Positions 1 through 10,962 of a DNA stretch of 64,000 nt are shown in pieces; position 1 is the first letter of the stretch; each line of letters begins with the position of its first letter. The notes under the pieces were generated by a model. It ran no database searches and was not told where the DNA came from. It saw only the letters and a program-made list of their open reading frames with translations. The translations under genes and the position numbers were made by a program. Source of the stretch: Nematostella vectensis (taxonomy: Eukaryota; Cnidaria; Anthozoa; Actiniaria; Edwardsiidae); NCBI RefSeq assembly GCF_932526225.1, contig NC_064037.1, forward strand, positions 12,320,203 to 12,384,202, given 5' to 3'.

Positions 1-608
1 GTGAGTGCGAGGTCCCGAGAACTTTCCTAATATTTAAACCATGTGAATTTTGGTTCCGAGAAGTTCGGGAAAGATCAAAATCTATGAACCTATAAAGAGG
101 ATCATCCTTCACATGAATCTTTGTCGATGTTTGACGATATTTCAACACATTTAGATACCGCAAATTTTATAGGAATTAGCCAGCTTTTCAAATTTAAGGA
201 ATAAAACGTTTTCGGGTCCGAGAATTCCCGGGTGTTTCGAGAAACGAGCCCCAGAATTGCTCAGTGCGAGATTCTATATCACTGTGCCAAATTTAATAAA
301 TGTTCCATAAATTTGAACAATGCTGCACCATTTTCTTCCACAGTGTTGACTGCGACAGTGACAAAAAAAATTAAATGCTTTGTTCTCTTTTCTATACTAG
401 GCTCGATAGAATTGTTTTTGTTGTCTCAAAAAAGTTTAGACAAGGCTGGAACTGTTTTTATGTTCTAAGTAGCAAACAAGATAGTCTAGTTTTTAGCGCG
501 CACGTTCCCGTTCTCTGGTTCTTGCTATATTTTATTTTTTGTTTGGAGAAAAATGGTTGAAATGTATCAGACAAAGTGCATTCACGTCTAGGTCTTTTCC
601 GCTGTTTT
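1..608. other. No gene seen; AT-rich intergenic sequence
   Basis: I find no exon-like reading frame here. Short open frames at 232-560 have no recognisable domain and no splice context. A degenerate GGTYCCGAGAA-like word occurs near 11, 51 and 216 (seen), which could be a remnant of a short repeat. Confidence 0.5.
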
Positions 609-761
609 CTGCTTGCAGGCGTTTACCCGGTGTTTTTTTTTTCGCTATGTTTTCTCGGTGTTTTTGCTATGCGCCGAGTCGTGGCCAAAAAAACACCGGG
701 GTAAACGCCCCAAAACTTAACGCATAGCGAAAAAAACACCGGGTAAACGCCTGCAAGCAGG
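609..761. repeat. Foldback (palindromic) element with about 38-bp arms
   Basis: The left arm, starting CTGCTTGCAGGCGTTTACCC at 609, is matched almost perfectly in reverse complement by the right arm ending near 761. A second partial copy of the inner arm lies near 689-712. The whole block can fold into one long hairpin. It has no coding capacity. A foldback MITE is the simplest reading; no clear target duplication was seen. Confidence 0.75.
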
Positions 762-818
762 CTATGCCAACTGTGGCCGGACAGGTTATTCCATATACAC
801 CTATATTAATATCAATAA

Positions 819-1149
819 CAGGCCCGTACCCAGGTTTTTTTTTTTTTTTTTTGGGGGGGGGGGGGGGAGGGGGGGTGCGAAATCCGAAAAAGTGGACCTA
901 ATTTTTCCTGGGGTGGGAGGAGGGGGAGGGAGTGAGTTCTCTGATAAAAATCTAACCACCTCTGAAAGAACGAAAAGGATTTTTTTATGCCTTTGCAGTA
1001 TCTCCACGGGACGTTTATTGTCGGATCTGGCTATACCAAGAGTGATCTAGCTTATGATTTTGAGTTTTGTCTAAATAAGCACGTCTATTGAGAACCAAAA
1101 GTGCCGTTGTGGGGGGGGGGGGGGGGGGGGGGGGCTACGTTCGGGCCTA
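819..1149 (+). mobile_element. MITE, CAGGCCCGTACCCAGG family, copy A (5-bp target duplication)
   Basis: It starts CAGGCCCGTACCCAGG and ends in the degraded inverted partner TTCGGGCCTA. It is flanked by AATAA at 814-818 and 1150-1154, a 5-bp target duplication. The interior has a poly-T/poly-G tract, a conserved GTGCGAAATCCGAAAAAGTG block, a second poly-G tract and a block at about 1077-1100 shared with the copies at 15.1 kb and 26.8 kb. No transposase, so it is non-autonomous. The CAGG start suggests hAT-like, but 5-bp duplications also occur in other superfamilies. Confidence 0.85.
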
Positions 1150-1170
1150 AATAAAGGTTGTCAGTGAGAT

Positions 1171-1425
1171 CAGTGCGAACGGCGAATGGCCATTGCCAAA
1201 TGGCAGTTCTACGACCGAAAGGTGTTTATGGATAGCAGTTATTTGTAGAAATAAAGGTGATAAATAAACTCAAGCGATCTCAGAACCATATATTTCAATT
1301 ACATTTAAAGGATAGTCGTATGTTCTATTTATATTTTAATGAATTTGGAACAAATATTTTGGGATCCATGGGTCCTTTCGGTTGAAGAACTGCCATTTGT
1401 TAATGGCCATTTGCCACTTGCACTG
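1171..1425. mobile_element. MITE with about 50-bp terminal inverted repeats (CAGTGC ends)
   Basis: The first 52 bases, starting CAGTGCGAACGGCGAATGGC, match the reverse complement of 1374-1425 at most positions. The right arm reads CCTTTCGGTTGAAGAACTGC inward to outward. The spacer of about 150 bp is AT-rich and non-coding. No clear target duplication. It is a decayed non-autonomous element directly downstream of MITE copy A. Confidence 0.75.
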
Positions 1426-1590
1426 TCAACTTTTTTTTAAAATAGGTGTATGACGACGTGAATTTGTTTAATGACACGCATAATCAACAGCTGCATAATC
1501 AAATTCATCACGCCATAATGGGTCGGTAGACGGATGTTGGACGAAGGATCCAAATTTTACCTTTTTCACATAATTTAGGTTTATCAATAT

Positions 1591-1740
1591 CAGGGCCGTA
1601 GCAGGAGGTGGAACACTGGGGGCATGTGTTTATTCAAAAAAATATATTTAAGAAAATGACCAGTAGGGGCGTGGCTGTGCTCCCAAATATTTTTTAAATG
1701 CTTCTGTACCGTGCCCCCCACAGTATTTCGAGGCCTGTCA
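1591..1740. mobile_element. Degenerate MITE, CAGGGCCGTAGCAGG family
   Basis: It begins CAGGGCCGTAGCAGG, the same end as the intact element at 28794. It shares the internal motif GACCAGTAGGGGCGTGGC with the elements near 28.9 kb and, in reverse, 47.9 kb. The right end is too decayed to place exactly. Confidence 0.6.
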
Positions 1741-2132
1741 CGCCTAAGTTATCAACTAAGTTATCAGGGCACTGAATATTCAGATATGGATATATCTTTG
1801 ATGTGATGCATAGTTTGGGGGATTTCTTGTAAGGACAGGAGGAGCACATGAAAAAATACCTTTGTGTTTAAAATTAATTCTACAAACTACATCAGGACCC
1901 TGCAAAATGCTTTTTTGTAGGTGAAAACAATCTGTTTGAAGCAAAACAACTAAAGGGTCTTATTTGTCTACACATAATATTTCCACTTGTGACCTCTTGC
2001 TTTAGCCTCCTGTGTAGAGGCGTATGCGTGAAATCTGGGCCTGAGTTAGAACTATTTCTCCCAGGTCTCTTTGCGGTCACACCACCTTTCACCGCCATCT
2101 TGGCAAAGTGAACTCCTGTTACCTGAGTAAAA

Positions 2133-5100
2133 ATGGCGTCGTTATTGCTTCGCAGCGTTCGTTCTGCCACAGCCAGGCCTTGCTTAAGAATCCTCACATC
2201 AAGGACAAAGCCTGTTGCATTATCAAGGGCATTTGCTAGTGGTAAGAACATAACAAAAACTTACAAACTTTGAAAATGTTATCGGGGTGAATGTGACCCT
2301 CTCACGAGTGAAAAAGCCGGTTACGCATGCGACCTCTTTATAGTGCGTGATCAACATCGGAAGTTAGCTTCTTTAGCGATCAGTTATAACTACATTATTG
2401 TAGGGTGCTAAGTAATTATTCTGCTATCCCAAGAGAGTGTTAACAGCGTTTCTTTTACACCCAATGTTCTTAGTATTTTACTTCCCCTTCAAGTCGTGTA
2501 ATGGTGCACGTTTCAGAGTCACTTCGGAAGAGGATGCACGCTATTAACGGCCATAATATTCAACTCATGCTATCGAGCATATTAAGACCAAATTAAAATT
2601 TGAATGAATAGGGATACATTTTTTAGTTTATTTATTTGTGTTTCACTGTCGAATGCATGAAAATACAGTGAAAGTAACTTATTTTTATTAGAAATATTAT
2701 ACTTATTACTTGTATCGCAATGGTTATAAGTTAACTTATTTCCTATGTTATGGAGTTACACCTTAGACATCAAGTGATCTTAAGCATGGAACAGTTCTAA
2801 ATGTATTTTATAAAACAACCTCCCCCTTGATATTACCTCCCCAATCATCCATTTTGTTTGGTTTTGACACTTTTAACACCTTTTAATCAACAACCTCGGC
2901 TTCATATTTTAGTCCTTTTGGAGTATATTTTTACCCTGTTTCAAGTAATGAAAAAAATGTTATTTAAGATAGACAAACACTACCAAAATCATTGTGTGTG
3001 ACTAAATGAAATTTATTATGTGGTGCTAGATACGAAATTTGTATCAGCATTTTATTCACTGCCATTTTAACTTGGGTATTTTTTTTTAAACTGTATTTCA
3101 TTTCTTTAGATCCTAAGACAAGTATTGCTACAGACGAGGAGCAGGCAACTGGTCTAGAAAAAGCAGAATATGATGCTTTGGTTGCTGGTTATGAGGTACA
3201 GAAATACTACATCTATTACTTTATTAATTTATTATCATTGCTTTATAACTTTTAGTGCCATTGCCCACGGGGATTGTTCTTATTCAAGTAAAACTGTTGT
3301 TGGCTGAATTCATATTATATTCATATTATAATGTTCAAAACATCAATGATAACAAAAGTTTGGATGATCCAAAGTTTATGATATATATATTTTTTTCAGA
3401 AAATAGCAGCACTGTCTGGTTTTTAGCTTTTGTACATTACATTTTCTATTGTTGAAAGGACAAGTTACACCACAGTCACCCCATTATTATTTTTAAAAAG
3501 AAATAAATACTAGTTATTTTCACCTTCTTTATTGGATGCTGACTCATGATGAATTTACTATAAAAAAAACAGGATATACTTGCATACATCGATAGTACAA
3601 AAATCCAACATGTTTTCGTGAAAACGATTCACTCAAAGTGAGACATAAACACATCAGAGGTCAATTGGGCTTTTTGAGAAAATGCTGAGTCACCTGATGC
3701 TTAGTCATACATGACCTAGTTTTGACACATGTTGAGCTTAGACATGCATTTATGCCCCTTCTTTGTAAGGTTTTAAAATCAAGTTTGATGTATAAATAAC
3801 AGTAATATTGATAAAATACCTGATTCAGAGTTGACTAACTCTGCCATCAGTTTAAGAATACCAAATTATCAATGATTAACTGGCAAATTTCTGTCTATTG
3901 AGGCAGCCAAAAGCAAATAAATATAAAAAGTAATCGTAATAAATAGTTTCATGATGTAACCATAACAACCATCAGTGAACCACTTAATCATATGAAGCAG
4001 CCATTTTGAATTTACATACATGTATGCAACTGTTTCTGCTTTACTGATTTACTGTACCTTCATCAGTTCTACTTTGTCTCAACTTTTTCTGAGCCCTGCA
4101 ATACTTATTGTAGCTGTTGTTTTCCATAAAGAAACAGTCCACCATGTAGAATAAAGCTTTACTGCAGCCTAAAATGTTGTGACATTTATTATGGAAGGCT
4201 GATGATAAATATGTTTGTTAGTCATCCAGATAAAGGGCCATTGTTTAGATATCACAATGTGTTGTGCTTTGTGCTACTAGAGAACATGCACAGGATACTT
4301 GACAAGAATTTGGCAAAAAGAAATCTTTAGTATGGCTATGAAAATGACATGTTTTTATCCCGAGAGCAACTAGATTTTTCTAATTTGCAACCATTGCATT
4401 TGAGTTAGTTCAAAAATCGTTACTACTATAGTCACTCCTTCAAAAGCTTGTTTGACTTAATTCCTTTTATGCAACCAAAAGATGCATGTCACATATCAGG
4501 TTTTCCTAACTACCACAGGGAATCACGGGTGGCGCAATGTGTTAGCACGTCAGCGTATAGGGCCTCTCACCTTTGCTGAAACAGATTCAGTTCCTGGTCA
4601 ATTCATGGATAGTATCTTTCTGTTTCTCAGCCCTGAATTTCACTTGTAGAACAATTTCAAGACAGGACATTCCTAATACATATGTAATAGGATTTTAAAT
4701 GTGGGGCGCTTTTAACTGGGCTTCTGGAATACCCGCTTGTGCGGAAGCGCGTAATTTGGCTTTCTCGCGTACAAATTTCCACGTAATCCAGCGTAATTTG
4801 GCTAAATTTTGAAAGACAAAACATTTAAGTGCACATCTTACCTCTAATTCTCATTAAAAAAAAAACAGATATTCTTCGTAAGAGTGCTATATTTCAAACT
4901 GAATTTCGAAAACTAATAAAATGACTAGGCGTTCTTTGCTAAACCGCGAAGGCCTAGAGCTAATAATAAAATCCTTTTTTAATTGGCTGGTGGCTAGGAG
5001 CCAATGAAAACTCGCCTAAGATATTTTCGGTCAAAAATAAACCTTTTCAAGTTATTTCGTGCTTTCCTTCGGTACAAAATGTAATTTAGCGCGTAATTGA

Positions 5101-6073
5101 GTAAAGAAACCCCCAAATTTTTTATTTATAAAGAAAAATGTATTGCAAAATCCATCCAGCGCGAAATGATTGATTTTCCACGTAATTTAGCATAGAATCC
5201 CGCATAATTTTGAGGTTTTTTCCGCATAATTCCAGAATCCCTGTTTTAATCATCTTGTCATGCTAGGCCTATAGAAATATGTGAAAAATGTTTTTTATCA
5301 GTTCTGTGGTATAGCTAAAGCTGCTTGCATGTCCGCTGAACTTATCTGGGCATATTCTTTTCTATTGTTTAGGATCCTTTCCGGCTAAAGATGGCAAACG
5401 GACCACCTGGTACCAAAGACAACCCAACTATTGTGCCATCAGGTTATGAAGAGCGTATTGTCGGATGCGTGTGTAAGTGTTTTTTCCTGCCCATGATTTA
5501 TTTGTTGTTTTAAAGTGATGATTTGCGCAACATGGTAAGAGCTAGTCTGTAAAGGAATGTAAAAGGTGTTAATGTTATATTATTTAAGCTCGGTTTTCTA
5601 TTGGATGATAGTTTGAAATTCTATAGAAAAGCAATGAAGACATTCGTTTTCAGTAAATCACTTTTGAAGATTGAATTTAGCATTAAAAACATTTCTTGGT
5701 CAAATTTTCATTATTAAAAATGCCTTAGTTCTCTCTCAATCTTATTGGCTGAAAAGTATTTGTTGATATGTTTTCCTGTAAAAGAGGTAAAAGAAATTTC
5801 CTTTAGCTACTGAATGTTTTCCGCTATGTTTCAATGTAAGAAGTTTAAAAAGACTTTAAGCCAAATATAATTGAAAATTTTATTAATAATCTTATTAATA
5901 CATGTCAATATTATATGTCTGTTTGGTAACTCATTATCTTGTGACACTATTTAGGTGAAGAAGATGCGACGATGATCAGATGGATGCTGCTCAAGGCTGG
6001 CCCCCCCCAGAGATGTGATTGCGGCAACTACTTTCAACTTAAGGATGCAGTGCCAGTTGATGTTAAAATCTAA
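2133..6073 (+). CDS. COX5B: Cytochrome c oxidase subunit 5B, mitochondrial
   Basis: Nuclear-encoded, zinc-binding structural subunit of respiratory complex IV on the matrix side of the inner membrane. Four exons, 2133-2241, 3110-3195, 5373-5472 and 5955-6073, join in frame with GT-AG introns into 137 residues, the usual precursor length. Residues 1-36 are rich in Arg and Ser with no acidic residue, as in a mitochondrial presequence. Exon 2 carries the family motif TDEEQATGLE. Exons 3-4 carry the zinc site: Cys97 and Cys99 (GCVCEED), then Cys119 and Cys121 (QRCDCGNYF). The second pair is CxC, where vertebrates have CxxC; I recall a similar form in insects. The ATG is chosen as the only Met before the presequence. 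Intron 2 holds a SINE-like fragment and a 518-bp MITE. AATAAA at 6246-6251 is a likely poly(A) signal. Confidence 0.96.
4522..4600 (+). repeat. tRNA-derived SINE head, degenerate, in COX5B intron 2
   Basis: CACGGGTGGCGCAATGTGTT at 4524 matches the tRNA-like head (A-box region) of the better preserved SINE on the minus strand near 24.4 kb. The B-box part is degraded (GATTCAGTTCCTGG). Only the head is recognisable. Confidence 0.6.
4726..5243 (-). mobile_element. MITE, CAGGGCTTCTGGAATTACGC family, copy 1 (6-bp target duplication)
   Basis: The ends are CTGGGCTTCTGGAAT and ATTCCAGAATCCCTG, an inverted pair. It is flanked by TTTTAA at 4720-4725 and 5244-5249. The interior matches, in reverse orientation, the 572-bp copy in EYA intron 2 (37547-38118), including the GGCTGGTGGCTAGGAGCCAA block. 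It lies inside COX5B intron 2, away from the splice sites. Confidence 0.9.
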
Positions 6074-6245
6074 GACTAGTTTCTTGCATCTTCAAACTCC
6101 TGTAATTTCTCAACTGTAATCTAAAGTTATCTTGTGGAATTTAATAATATAAGCTGTTTCAATTCAAGCCAAACAGCTTTACAGCATATAAAGTTGTAAC
6201 TATTACCACATGACAGTTAAGGATCTGACCAATTTTTATGGTGTG

Positions 6246-6251
6246 AATAAA
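6246..6251 (+). promoter_or_regulatory. Poly(A) signal AATAAA of COX5B
   Basis: Canonical hexamer 172 bases after the COX5B stop codon. It implies a 3' UTR of about 190-200 bases. Confidence 0.6.
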
Positions 6252-6259
6252 TGTTACAT

Positions 6260-7347
6260 AAATACTTGTGAGTTTTTTTCCATTTGTAGAAATAAGCATT
6301 AGCAAAATTTCAATCATGTTTTTGTGCATGTTGGAAATAGAGCCTATTATAAACCCAGAGTAGATAAAAATCATTTGGGGATGGTTATAGTTTTCTTGGT
6401 ACCTTATCAAGATGATAAAGTAAATGGTAATTAACAGAAATACCAGACAACAAAAGGGTCAGTGGAACTTGGACAGAAATCTTGTGAAATCTGGTAAAAT
6501 GTGTTAAATATGTGAGGAAACCCAAGAGAACCAATTTGGGTGAATACAGATAATGTATGAACAGGCCTTTAACCAGAATCAAAATTTTACCGAGGCAAAG
6601 CTAGTCAAAGGATGATAAATCCAACAAAAGCAGGTGTTTTATCGTAATTTTCAATTGTGAAACACTAAACATCAAATTTTTACCGAGGCGAAGGCCTCAT
6701 GCTGGATACAGCCCTAATGAACATTCTCACAAAATGTGTTGAGGTCCAAAATCTTGTGACACCTGCCTATAAATGTGGGTGAGTTGAGGCGACATTTGAA
6801 TGTCTCAACCCAAATATGTTTTAAAATCACCTGAGAACTTTAAAAATGTTAGAATTAATAGCAGACTTGATGCACACTAATTGATCATTCATGTGAAAGC
6901 AAAATAATAAAATGCAACTTCTGATCAGGACAAATAAGCTTAAAATATATAGTATACCCTGCTTTAGACAAGAGAGCCTAAAATATATACCCTTTCTATC
7001 TAGGACAGAGAAGGTTGAAAGCCTTACCCTATCTAGGAGCACATGCCCAGGGAAGAGCCCCTCCCAAGGGCACACAACGAGCCCCCTTCCCGAAACACGT
7101 TAAAATCGTTTGAATATGACAGATCCGTTTATTGCCCTTGCCCTCCATACCTATCAACCCAAAAAAACTCAAGGCTTGAGAATATTTTGGGGGAGGGGTG
7201 GGGTATATTTATGTTTTAGAGGAGGGGTGGGATAAACCCTCACAGGGGACTCGGGAACAGCTAAATGGCTTTTCTAAAAGTGGCCCACTGGCTCGGGATA
7301 CCTTATTCAGCCATGTTGCTTGAACGCCTGGTTCTTTTTGACGCAAA
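6260..7347. other. Intergenic, no gene seen
   Basis: AT-rich spacer between COX5B and the next gene. The short open frames at 6159-7103 on both strands have no domain, biased composition and no splice context. TTTTACCGAGGC occurs twice (about 6585 and 6678). G-rich stretches near 7190-7230 precede the next start codon. Confidence 0.5.
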
Positions 7348-10214
7348 ATGGCAGCGTTATCCCTGTGGTCGTCCTGTCTGTTTTTGGTGCTTTTGCTGTT
7401 AGCACAAGGTAGTAATGCACAGAACGCTGGAACCAAGACAAAAGTAGGCTTACCTCAACTTGGTGAGTGATAATAAACAAATATTCAGAGCATTTTCCAT
7501 GGTACACGAAGCCCTGTTATTGTTATTAAATTCAAACAAGCTGAAGGCAAAGCTAGTAAATATTACCATACTTCAATCCAGGGGACGGAATAACCCATCT
7601 CATTTCATGCATACAAGTTACTTTTATGCCATGAATAAGTCTTTGTGTTTTAGTTGTGACGTTTACGTTTAATGCATTACTCCACAAAGGCATAACCATA
7701 ATGTGAAGGAAAAAATGACTTTGATGACATGAAATATGAAATATTTAGCTGAAACATATAGAAGCAAATTCAGTGGACCCAATTGCAAGCTTGATATGTG
7801 AGCCTGCCATCAGATAATAACAACCTAGACTAGGCATCGTAAGTGTATGGATTTTAAAAAGGGGGATCACTGATCTCTTTAGGTGTTGTCTCTTTTAAAT
7901 AATTTGACCAAGTGACAAATCAGGTTCAATGAGGCCCGGTTTGGGGGCAGTTATTTGGCATGCACAATCCAGGTGTCCAGAATACATATAAAGCCATGTG
8001 TTATCTATGCAATGCAAACCTGTATACACCCTATATACCCTTTTTCATGGTTTCCGCTATATAATATTTATAAAGTGCTTATGTTCCATATTTAAAATTA
8101 TTAACAAAACAGCCTGATGCTATTGTCAACATCAACATCCTTGCTAATGTCTGATTTGCTGTCTTCCTTTCTCTCTTTTTTTCTTTCTCGTGCGTTGCTT
8201 TTCTCAAGAGGAGAAGAACGAAGAACCTTTTTACTTTTTCTGCGTCATATATAGCATCAGCCTTTATCAGGTTGACAACCTGGATTTAGTTGCACCTTTG
8301 GGAAATTAAGTGCCTTCACTTTTTCTGAATTAATATTTTTAGCAAATTCTTTCCCCTCTACTTTCTGACCAGCTTGCAGCTAATCTCTTGCTCGCGTTCC
8401 TTTGACATTGTCCTTTTCGTTCCTTCCTTTGCTCCTTCTTTCTTTGGTTTTCTCGAGGTGCGGGGAGGGGTGCACCAAAAATATTGCGAAAGCATAAGGG
8501 GGGGGGGGGGGGGGGCATTGAAAATTTTGTTCCTCCTGAAGGGTGGGGGGCAACTAATTTTTTCCCTTACTTTTATCAAAATCCTCACGAAACCCCTAAG
8601 GATAATAAATGAATTCCCTTATAGATTTATGATATCTAATTTGCTTATTCTTTATTGTTTTGTCTGCAAATAGCTCATCTATGAACTTGAAGTAGACTTT
8701 CTGTCATTGGGGAGGGGGGGGGGGGGTGAATCCCCTACACACCCACCTGGGTACGGGCCTGAATTACAGTGTTTTGTCTCTTAGCAGCCACCTTTGGGAC
8801 TTAGGCAATCAGCAGCTTAATGGGGGCATTTAAATCCAGGGGGGTACTCTCCTGTACTCTCAGGTACTCTCCCAGTTTTTTAAATAAATTCTCAAGTAAA
8901 ATATTGTCAAGCCTTTCCATCAAGAGACTTTTAAGGTTCTGGAGGTATGTACTCATATACCCAAACAGGGACTTAGTCCCTCCCTTTATATACATCATGA
9001 TGTACAAAATCACACAGGAATGCACGGCTGATGTTAGGTATAAGTGCTACTATAAATGTCATATATGAACATGATCTTTTAATACAGGGCTGATATACAA
9101 GCTCCTGTAATACAGGGCTGATGTTTAATCTCTTTTGTACACAAGATCTTATAATACAGGGCTGATGGTTGGTGTAAAGGCCACTGTCTAATTTGTCATG
9201 ATCTTAGGGAAGGGTCATTATTTAACAGGGGGGGACTGCTATGTTTGGGGAGAGGGTTACGACTTTTTGAGCGTCGATTTTTGGGAGGGCCTCAAATTTT
9301 CCCACAGGGCTTAGAGGAGGGCTTTTTTTTAAACAAATATTCTTAAAGTCTTGAATTTCAAGTTTCAGAAAAATGGGCTCAAAATGACACTTCTCCTGGC
9401 TTGGTGTTGTTTTAGGTCATCTCTTCTGCCCCTTTGTGAGCATGCTAAAGTCAGTGCCCCACCCCCCTTCAAACACAACCATTTGCATGCAGAGAGAGGG
9501 TGGTGCCTGTCTCTTCACAATTTGAATTGAAACAGCGACATTCAGGCCATGTTTTCGTTAACAAATATAAAGTGCCCAATCCCCTTTTTGTGTTTGTACT
9601 GCACAGATTGCTCGTTATTACAGTTATGTGGGCATTTGTGGGCAATTCTTTGTACAGTTGTGGGTTTATTACATTTGTCGGTGTTTATTACATTTGTGGG
9701 CTCTGCACTCATATAATACAGTTATATAATTTTCTGGTGGTCCTGGAAGAATGTGCTATGCACACAGCATCTCACAACTAGAGTACAATTTCAATAAACT
9801 AACCAATACGTTTTTTATTTAGCATTCTTTGGTTCTGAGGTGGGCCTTTATTTTTGGTTGCCTTTTTGGGGGAGGGTCACCATTTTTGTGCTTTTGAAGG
9901 GGGGAGGGTCGAAATTTTTGAACCAGAAAAAAATTTCAACTTAGCAGCCCTCCCCCACCTTCCCCGATAAATACTGATCTTTCCCTTATATAACAGGGCT
10001 GATGTTTCATGTAAAGTCACTATCTATGTCATGATCTCATAATACCTGGCTGATAGTGCTACTATTAATGTCTTTTATAACATAATTATATAATACAGGA
10101 CTGACTGTTGGTATAAGTGCTACTCTTCTGGTCCTGCTTGTGGCTTTGGCAGTATTCATTTACAAACCAAAACGAAGATCAAGGACGCAGCACAGCACAA
10201 CCGCACCCTTATAA
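7348..10214 (+). CDS. Small type I membrane protein (76 residues), unrecognised
   Basis: Two exons, 7348-7462 and 10099-10214, join in frame across a GTGAGT...ACAG intron. Residues 1-24 are a clear signal peptide (leucine-rich core, likely cut after SNA24). Residues 25-37 are a short outside segment. About residues 39-60 (GLTVGISATLLVLLVALAVF) form one membrane helix. The tail YKPKRRSRTQHSTTAPL is basic, so stop-transfer with the tail in the cytosol. The mature protein would have about 52 residues. No family is recognised; the layout resembles the SMIM class of microproteins, but I see no specific match. The intron contains five to six degraded copies of the exon 2 head and a MITE. ATTAAA at 10408-10413 could be the poly(A) signal. 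The gene model is inferred from the complementary signal peptide and anchor on either side of a good intron. Confidence 0.6.
8690..8761 (-). mobile_element. MITE end, CAGGCCCGTACCCAGG family
   Basis: The sequence CCTGGGTACGGGCCTG ending at 8761 is the terminal repeat of the MITE family seen at 819 and 26801, preceded by a poly-G tract. The far end is not identifiable; it may lie among the poly-G stretches near 8460-8520. Confidence 0.55.
9018..10130 (+). repeat. Degenerate tandem copies of an exon head with its splice acceptor
   Basis: A module of about 28-55 bp beginning AATACAGGGCTGATG recurs at about 9018 (degraded start), 9082, 9110, 9154, 9988 and 10041, then at 10092, where it is the real acceptor and start of exon 2 of the microprotein gene (AATACAG|GACTGACTGTTGGT). 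Several copies keep the later words GGTATAAGTGCTACT or TGTCATGATCT. A MITE at 9207-9985 splits the array. Most copies keep an AG that could serve as a decoy acceptor. Confidence 0.8.
9207..9985. mobile_element. Harbinger-like MITE with TTA target duplication
   Basis: The ends GGGAAGGGTCATTATTTA and, inverted, GGGAAAGATCAGTATTTA form terminal repeats. TTA flanks both sides (9204-9206, 9986-9988). Removing the 779 bp rejoins the exon-head module cleanly. A 3-bp TWA duplication with GGG ends is typical of PIF/Harbinger elements. It carries no transposase. Confidence 0.7.
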
Positions 10215-10962
10215 CCAGATGTGTGTAGACCATCTGTGCTTGGTAACCCAGTGGTCTTGGGAAGCATTCATGAGTCCCTACCTAAAAGAAGAAATCCGGA
10301 TCCTTAAAGCATGAAGACCTTTCCACATATCATTATAGATACTACAAACAATTTATATCAAGAAATGCTTCAAAGAAATTTTAAAGATTTTTACATTTTA
10401 AACGGAAATTAAAACATATAAATTATTTGTAAATACAACACCAATTATATGAAATAATGTCAAAGTAGAGATGTACTATTTGGAACAATTGATGCATGTG
10501 GTACTAAAAATATACAACATGTTGTGGCCATAGGTCTCAGGTCCCAGGGACTATTGTGACCCACCATAGAAAGTCTGTGTCACCTGCTATGTTCTAACAA
10601 CATACCAAAGTATATTTTTATTGAATTTGGTAGATGAAGAGTAATATTTTGTTTTTCGGTGGTATGGTCCGAAAGTCCACTTTCATTTTACATTTTAAAA
10701 AAAATAGGAAAACTATTAAGTATAAGCGAATTAGATGAAAAAGGAATTCTTAATCGCCCTGGTATGTCATAAGTCAGTATGTTAAACTTTTTTGTAGCCA
10801 AATCTAAAAATGAACTTGATGTGGAGATACTGCAATGGCACAAAAAAAACCCTTTTTGTTCTTTCGGGGTGGTCAAATTTTAATCAGAAACCGGATTTAT
10901 TGGGGGGGAATGTAGAAACACCCCTCCCCCTACCAAAAACCTAGACCCGCCTCTACTCACTG

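Noticed and set aside
801..1007. Proline-rich ORFs over poly-G/poly-C tracts (also near 15.3, 26.8 and 28.9 kb)
   Set aside because: They are translations of homopolymer cores inside MITEs.
1892..2251. 119-codon minus-strand ORF
   Set aside because: It overlaps the antisense of COX5B exon 1 and has no domain.
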